Source of the DNA: Nocardioides mesophilus
GTDB lineage: Bacteria > Actinomycetota > Actinomycetes > Propionibacteriales > Nocardioidaceae
Assembly: GCF_014395785.1 (NCBI RefSeq)
Contig: NZ_CP060713.1
Location: 958,501 to 1,022,500, forward strand
DNA length: 64,000 nucleotides
Direction: 5' to 3'
Of the stretch, positions 58,886-64,000 are shown in pieces. The notes under the pieces were generated by a model, which did not search any database, was not told the origin of the DNA, and worked only from the letters and a program-made list of their open reading frames with translations. A program made the position numbers and the translations under genes. Position 1 is the first letter of the stretch; each line of letters opens with the position of its first letter.

Positions 58886-59410
58886 TCAGCGCTCCGACGC
58901 CAGCCGCTTGCCGTAGCACCGCGACTTCGGCGACCAGGAGTAGTGGCCGAACTTCTCGACGAGCTCATAGCCGGCCGACTCGTAGAGCGCGATCGCCTCG
59001 GGCTGCGCAGTGCCGGTCTCCAGCACCATCACATCGGCCCCGGACCCGCGCGCGGTGCGCTCCAGGTGCTCGAGCATCCGCCGGGCCAGACCCCGGCGGC
59101 GGCCGCCCGGGGCGACGTACATGCGCTTGATCTCGGCGGTACGCCGCCCGCCGAGCCGCTCGACGTCCGGGCGGAACCGCCAGCCGCCCATCGCCACCGG
59201 GACGTCCGCGAGGTAGCCGAGGAAGAACGCGCCGGCCGGTGGGTCGAAGACCGAGTCGTCCATCGGGGTGTCGTCGGGCCCGCCGTAGAGCTCGACGTAC
59301 TCCGCCTGCACCTGCGCCACCAGCGCCTGCGCGTCGTCGTCGCGGAACCCGACGGGCGCGATGCGCAGCTCCACCGGGCCGGCCCTCAGGTCGCCGGGGT
59401 GACTGCTCAC
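58886..59410 (-). CDS. GNAT family N-acetyltransferase
   Basis: 174-residue GNAT acetyltransferase. Motif A is IKRMYVAPGGRRRGLARRMLEHLE and ALYESAGYELVEKFGHY is motif B. GTG 59410 is used; the frame continues upstream without similarity. It is divergent from serC with 91 nt between. Acceptor unknown. Confidence 0.8.
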   Translation of the reverse strand: MSSHPGDLRAGPVELRIAPVGFRDDDAQALVAQVQAEYVELYGGPDDTPMDDSVFDPPAGAFFLGYLADVPVAMGGWRFRPDVERLGGRRTAEIKRMYVAPGGRRRGLARRMLEHLERTARGSGADVMVLETGTAQPEAIALYESAGYELVEKFGHYSWSPKSRCYGKRLASER

Positions 59411-59456
59411 GATCCGTCCCCGTTTCGTCGTCGCTGCGGTGCGGGTGACAGAATAG

Positions 59457-60647
<1,191 letters not shown>

Positions 60648-60690
60648 GCGGGTTCCCGCCACGCCTCGGCGCGGATGTTGGGATGTACCC

Positions 60691-61563
60691 ATGCTGACCG
60701 CCGACGGCCTCGACGTGACCGCCGCGCTGACCTGGGCCGGGAGCAGCAGCTCGCGCGTCACCGGAGCCCGCGAGCTCTTCGGCGGCTGGACCTCGACGAT
60801 GCTGGCGCTGTCGACCGAGGCGGGCGACGACCTGGTGCTCAGGTTGATGACCCGGGAGCCCTGGCGCAGTCACGGCTCCGGACTGACCACCAGGGAGAGC
60901 GAGATCCAGGAGATGCTCGCACCGACGGCGGTGCCGGCGCCCCGCTCCTGGCGGCTCGACGCCCACGGCTGCGCCTGCGGCTTCCCGGCCCACCTGATGA
61001 GTCTCCTGCCGGGCCGGGTGGAGCTCGACCGGGTGGACGATCGCTCACTCGGCCTGCTCGCCGACCTGCTCGCCACCATCCACGCGGTGTCGCCCACCAT
61101 CGAGGTGCGGACCTACCAGTCGTGGGCGTGGGAGGCGAAGTACGTCGTCCCCACGTGGGCGACCGACCCCGGCCTGTGGCAGGAGGCGTTCACCCTGCTG
61201 CGCACCCCGGCCCCGGCCTACGAGCCGAGCTTCCTCCACCGCGACTTCCAGCCGCGCAACGTGTTGTGGTCCGAGGGCCGGATCAGCGGAGTGGTCGACT
61301 GGGTCGAGACCTCCATCGGTCCGGCGTGGCTCGACGTCGCGCACTGCTGCACCAACCTCGCCCTCCGGCACGGCGACGAGCGTGCCGACTCGTTCGCTGC
61401 CGCGTACGTCGGGCACACCGGCGCCGAGCCGCAGCTCTACTTCGAGGTCATGGACATCGTCGGGTTCCTGCCCCCTCCTGGGAAGGAGCCATTCATCAAG
61501 GCGGACGACGAGCGCGCGCGGCTCGAGGAGCGGCTCCGCGCGGTGATGCTGCGCGTGGGCTGA
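60691..61563 (+). CDS. APH-type phosphotransferase family protein
   Basis: 290-residue aminoglycoside-phosphotransferase-fold kinase. The catalytic loop HRDFQPRNVLW (Asp is the base) and the metal Asp in SGVVDWVETSIGPAWLDVAH are present; N-terminal ATP-binding region is DDLVLRLMT. This fold phosphorylates choline, fructosamine, aminoglycosides and others; no neighbour reveals the substrate. TGGGAT lies 6 nt before ATG 60691. Confidence 0.8.
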   Translation: MLTADGLDVTAALTWAGSSSSRVTGARELFGGWTSTMLALSTEAGDDLVLRLMTREPWRSHGSGLTTRESEIQEMLAPTAVPAPRSWRLDAHGCACGFPAHLMSLLPGRVELDRVDDRSLGLLADLLATIHAVSPTIEVRTYQSWAWEAKYVVPTWATDPGLWQEAFTLLRTPAPAYEPSFLHRDFQPRNVLWSEGRISGVVDWVETSIGPAWLDVAHCCTNLALRHGDERADSFAAAYVGHTGAEPQLYFEVMDIVGFLPPPGKEPFIKADDERARLEERLRAVMLRVG

Positions 61564-61578
61564 GCACGATGTCCCGGG

Positions 61579-62026
61579 TCAGAGGTCCTTGCGCATCAGG
61601 TGATTGACGTGCCCCGGCGGGTAGTCGGTCTCACGGCCGTAGACGACGTAGCCGCACCGGGCGTAGAAGTCCGGGAGCCTGGAAGTCCCACGTGTTGAGC
61701 TTCGCCCAGCGGCACCCGCGCTGACGTGCCTGATCCTCGACCGCGCCGAGCAGCTCGCGGCCGAGCCCGCCGCCCCGGTCACTGGGACGCACCCACATCA
61801 TGTCGATGGTCAGCCAGTGCCAGACGTCGACGGTGCTTCCGACGCAGCCGCCGACCAGCTCGCCGGAGTCGTCGGTCGCGTACGCCACGACCGGAGTGGC
61901 CTGCAGGTTGTCCGGCTCGAACCGCCTGCGGATCGCTTCCGACGCCTCCTGGTTGTGCCCTACGAGGCGCTCGGTGAGCTCGTCCTCGTGTCCCGGGTTC
62001 GGAACGGTCTCGATGCGCCACGTCAC
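61579..62026 (-). pseudogene. GNAT family N-acetyltransferase, frameshifted
   Basis: GNAT gene broken by one extra base. The frame from GTG 62026 gives WRIETVPNPGHEDEL, GGCVGSTVDVWHWLTIDMMWVRPSDRGGGLGRELLGAVEDQ and KLNTWDFQAPG; then near 61675 the frame shifts, and the rest reads FYARCGYVVYGRETDYPPGHVNHLMRKDL, the expected end. The repaired product is 148 residues. CAGGTT lies 6 nt before the start. Real pseudogene or sequencing error; the clean second half argues for error. Confidence 0.75.
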
Positions 62027-62191
62027 CCCCCGAACCTGCCGTGGCGGCGCCCGGGTGGCAAGCGAATTGGTCCGCCGCGCGAGCGCGGCGGCTCGCCGGC
62101 GGCCCGTGGCGCCTTGCCTCGCGAGCACGGCCCGGCCAGGCTGCCGTCCAGGTGCCGGACCGACCGGCGTCACCCGTCAGGCTGCGCATGC

Positions 62192-62216
62192 AACCTTTGT
62201 GGCGTTTCATCTCGTT
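62192..62216 (+). promoter_or_regulatory. Candidate ECF-type promoter for the SigE-family operon
   Basis: AACC (62192-62195) and CGTT (62213-62216) are separated by 17 nt, close to the usual ECF -35 AAC / -10 CGT pattern, 25 nt before the sigma gene start. It fits autoregulation. The region 62027-62191 upstream holds no gene that I can support. Confidence 0.45.
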
Positions 62217-62240
62217 AGGAAGGCATGGAGCGAGTGACCG

Positions 62241-62765
62241 ATGCGTGACGAGGAGGCGTTCGTCGAGTTCGCCGAGGCGGCGCGCGGGCGGCTGCGCCGT
62301 ACGGCGTACCTGATGTGCGGCGACTGGGAGCAGGCCTCGGACCACGTCCAGGAAGGGCTCATCCGCGTCTACGTGGCGTGGCCCCGGCTGAAACGGGCGG
62401 GCAGGGAGTACGCCTACGCCCGGAAGGCGGTGGTCAGCTCCTTCCTGGACCACGCCCGGCGGCGGTCGAGCACCGAGGTCCCCACCGAGCCCGACCACGA
62501 CGTGGCGTCCGGGCAGGACCTCGCGGAGTCCGTCGCGCTGCGGGCCGCCCTGATGGCGGCGCTCACCGCGCTCCCCTTGCGGCAACGGGCCTGCGTGGTG
62601 CTGCGCTACTTCGACGACCTCAGCGTCGCCGACACGGCGGCCGTCCTCGGCTGCAGCGAAGGCAACGTCAAGAGCCAGACCTCGCGCGCCCTGGCCTCGC
62701 TCCGGTCCACGTTCGACGGTGCACCCATCGACGGCCTGACGGTTGAAGGAGCGACATCATGGTGA
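62241..62765 (+). CDS. SigE-family ECF RNA polymerase sigma factor
   Basis: 174-residue ECF sigma factor of the actinobacterial SigE-family group. Region 2 is residues about 5-65 (FVEFAEAARGRLRRTAYLMCGDWEQASDHVQEGLIRVYVAW) and region 4 about 100-155 (LPLRQRACVVLRYFDDLSVADTAAVLGCSEGNVKSQTSRALASLR). Its stop lies inside the next gene (7-nt overlap), so it is coupled with a membrane protein that may be its regulator. ATG 62241 has a GGAGCGAG ribosome site. Confidence 0.9.
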   Translation: MRDEEAFVEFAEAARGRLRRTAYLMCGDWEQASDHVQEGLIRVYVAWPRLKRAGREYAYARKAVVSSFLDHARRRSSTEVPTEPDHDVASGQDLAESVALRAALMAALTALPLRQRACVVLRYFDDLSVADTAAVLGCSEGNVKSQTSRALASLRSTFDGAPIDGLTVEGATSW

Positions 62766-64000
62766 ACGACCTGCGCGAGCTGCTGAGGGACAACGTCGCC
62801 TCTCCCCCGCACGACCACCTCGACCTCGGCGCAGTGGTGACCGGCGGCCGCCGTCGCGTACGCCGCCGGCGGCTCGTGGCCCTCGGTGGCACGGCCCTCG
62901 CCACGGCCGCGGTCGTCATGGTCGGCCCACTCGCATCGCTGGGCGGCCCACCGGACTTCGCCGCCGCAGGTGTCCCGCAGCCGGACGCGCCGACGCTGCG
63001 GTTGGCCGACGCCGACGCAGCGGCCCCCGGCAAGGACTACCGCGTCCTGGCGTCGTACACGAACGACAACCTGGACCGCGACAACGGCCAGTACTTCGAC
63101 GGGGTGACCGACGACGGGCTCATCCTGTTCCGCGACGGACCGCGGATGGACCAGCTTCGCCCCCGATTCGCCCTCCTGGATCCGGCCACCGGCAAGAAGG
63201 ACTGGCTGCCGGACCTCGACATCGGACAGACCCAGACCTGGCCGCTCGACCTCGGTAAGGACCGGCTGCGGCTGTTGGCTGCCCAGGGTGACACGCAGGT
63301 GGGGCTGGTCGTCTACACCTTCGACCGCGAGCGCAGGCAGTGGACGGAGACGAAGTGGCCCGGCCTCCCTGCGGTGGAGAACCCGTTCGGGGCGGTGCTG
63401 GGGCCCGACGACCGGATCTATGTGCCCGTGCCGAACACCCAGGGGCAGCCGCCGGAAGGTGGCTGGCCGACCGGCCCCGACGGCGAGGCGGACGATGCCG
63501 ACGCCGAGGGTTCCACCTACCGGCTCTGGTCGGCATCGTTGACCGACCCCTCCGACGTGCGCGACGAGGGGCTGATCGTGGGCTCCGTGGCGTTCACCGA
63601 CCACTCGATGGTGTGGACCGACTCCTCCAACGGTGCAAGCGGCCGCGTCCACGTCCGTGACCTCGAGACCGGTGCGGAGCACGCCTTCGACCCGCGTTCC
63701 GGCAACAAGTGCAACCTGCTCTCCTTCGGCGCGACCGACGACCGGATCGTGATGGGGCAGTACTGCGGGACCTACGACGACGGCGTCCGCGACGACCGGG
63801 TGCAGGTGCTCGACAGCGAGGGGCACCAGGTGGTCACGCTGCAGGGCAGCGACGTCGAGGGCGCGCTCACCTCCGACGCCGGCGCCGGACTGCTGACGGT
63901 GACGTCGCGCCAACCCGACAGTGCCGGCACCTACCTCTACGACCTGGACTCCGGACGCTTCCTACGGATCAGTGACGGCGTGTCGTCGTGGACGACGAGC
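62759..64000 (+). CDS. Membrane-anchored beta-propeller-like partner of the sigma factor (3' partial)
   Basis: At least 414 residues; open to the right edge. N-terminal cytoplasmic segment (MVNDLRELLRDNVASPPHDHLDLGAVV) is the short conserved head found on SigE-family partners and may bind the sigma factor. A basic GGRRRVRRRR patch precedes one TM helix (about 40-60), then an extracytoplasmic region with repeated beta-strand units (e.g. FALLDPATGKKDWLPDL, VVYTFDRERRQW, VHVRDLETGAEHAF, YLYDLDSGRFLRI), suggesting a beta-propeller. Ligand unknown. Confidence 0.75.
   Translation, partial: MVNDLRELLRDNVASPPHDHLDLGAVVTGGRRRVRRRRLVALGGTALATAAVVMVGPLASLGGPPDFAAAGVPQPDAPTLRLADADAAAPGKDYRVLASYTNDNLDRDNGQYFDGVTDDGLILFRDGPRMDQLRPRFALLDPATGKKDWLPDLDIGQTQTWPLDLGKDRLRLLAAQGDTQVGLVVYTFDRERRQWTETKWPGLPAVENPFGAVLGPDDRIYVPVPNTQGQPPEGGWPTGPDGEADDADAEGSTYRLWSASLTDPSDVRDEGLIVGSVAFTDHSMVWTDSSNGASGRVHVRDLETGAEHAFDPRSGNKCNLLSFGATDDRIVMGQYCGTYDDGVRDDRVQVLDSEGHQVVTLQGSDVEGALTSDAGAGLLTVTSRQPDSAGTYLYDLDSGRFLRISDGVSSWTTS

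Overview
The window is about 64 kb of very GC-rich chromosomal DNA (roughly 70% or more G+C by eye). Gene content points to a high-GC Actinobacterium: monomeric isocitrate dehydrogenase, an SCO4848-type small membrane protein, DUF3017 and DUF6350-type membrane proteins, a maleylpyruvate-isomerase (mycothiol-type) fold protein, a DUF222/HNH endonuclease, and SigE-family and ECF42-type sigma factors. A member of the Nocardioidaceae is my best guess; this is inference, no search was run. Much of the order (phosphohexomutase-deoC-ALDH, add/deoA/cdd/nucleoside ABC importer, mutase, sdhCDAB, SCO4848-like, trpS, mdh, folD, purH, purN) matches a core block I recall from Streptomyces coelicolor, so most of the window is ancestral chromosome rather than an island. 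I saw no tRNA, rRNA, CRISPR array, insertion sequence or prophage.

Layout. 1-5.7 kb: phosphohexomutase (5' partial), PH-like membrane protein, deoC, an aldehyde dehydrogenase plus a catalytically dead ALDH paralogue, and a uridine-kinase-like P-loop protein. 5.7-14 kb: paaK, rhodanese, a DGPF/YCII protein with an ECF42-type sigma factor, a coupled ArsR/SRPBCC/DinB-like operon, small enzymes, and a stand-alone mraY. 14-24.6 kb: nucleoside salvage (adenosine deaminase; BMP lipoprotein, ATPase, two permeases, cytidine deaminase and thymidine phosphorylase in one minus-strand operon), then an M20 amidohydrolase. 24.6-31.3 kb: methylmalonyl-CoA-mutase large subunit, amidase, sdhCDAB. 31.4-36.6 kb: two winged-helix/TM proteins, a small kinase, the DUF222/HNH gene, an intergenic repeat array, frameshifted OsmC and YchJ. 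36.7-47 kb: PLP lyase, membrane proteins, RNA-ligase-like protein, trpS, CNNM/CorC-type protein, tandem GNAT, MFS exporter, DUF402 and a secreted unknown. 47-55.6 kb: icd and mdh, divergent, then a palindromic element, DUF3017, folD, purH, purN, DUF6350. 55.7-64 kb: a sigma-TM-sensor fusion, kynU, two GNATs, serC, an APH-like kinase, and a SigE-family sigma factor with a membrane partner cut by the window end.

How genes work together. Imported nucleosides would be deaminated (add, cdd), phosphorolysed (deoA), isomerised (possibly by the phosphohexomutase) and cleaved by deoC to glyceraldehyde-3-phosphate and acetaldehyde, the latter oxidised by the adjacent ALDH. sdhCDAB, icd and mdh are TCA enzymes; purN, purH and folD belong to purine/one-carbon synthesis.

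Notable points: (i) an ECF-sigma-like domain fused through one TM helix to a large duplicated extracytoplasmic domain; (ii) about twenty start codons preceded 6-8 nt upstream by a (T/C)AnnnT-like hexamer, suggesting widespread leaderless transcription; (iii) four single-base frameshifts, one in purH, and a perfect 42-bp tandem duplication in icd, so base-level quality of this sequence is in question; (iv) a 103-bp near-perfect hairpin after mdh and a degenerate tandem repeat array beside the HNH gene.
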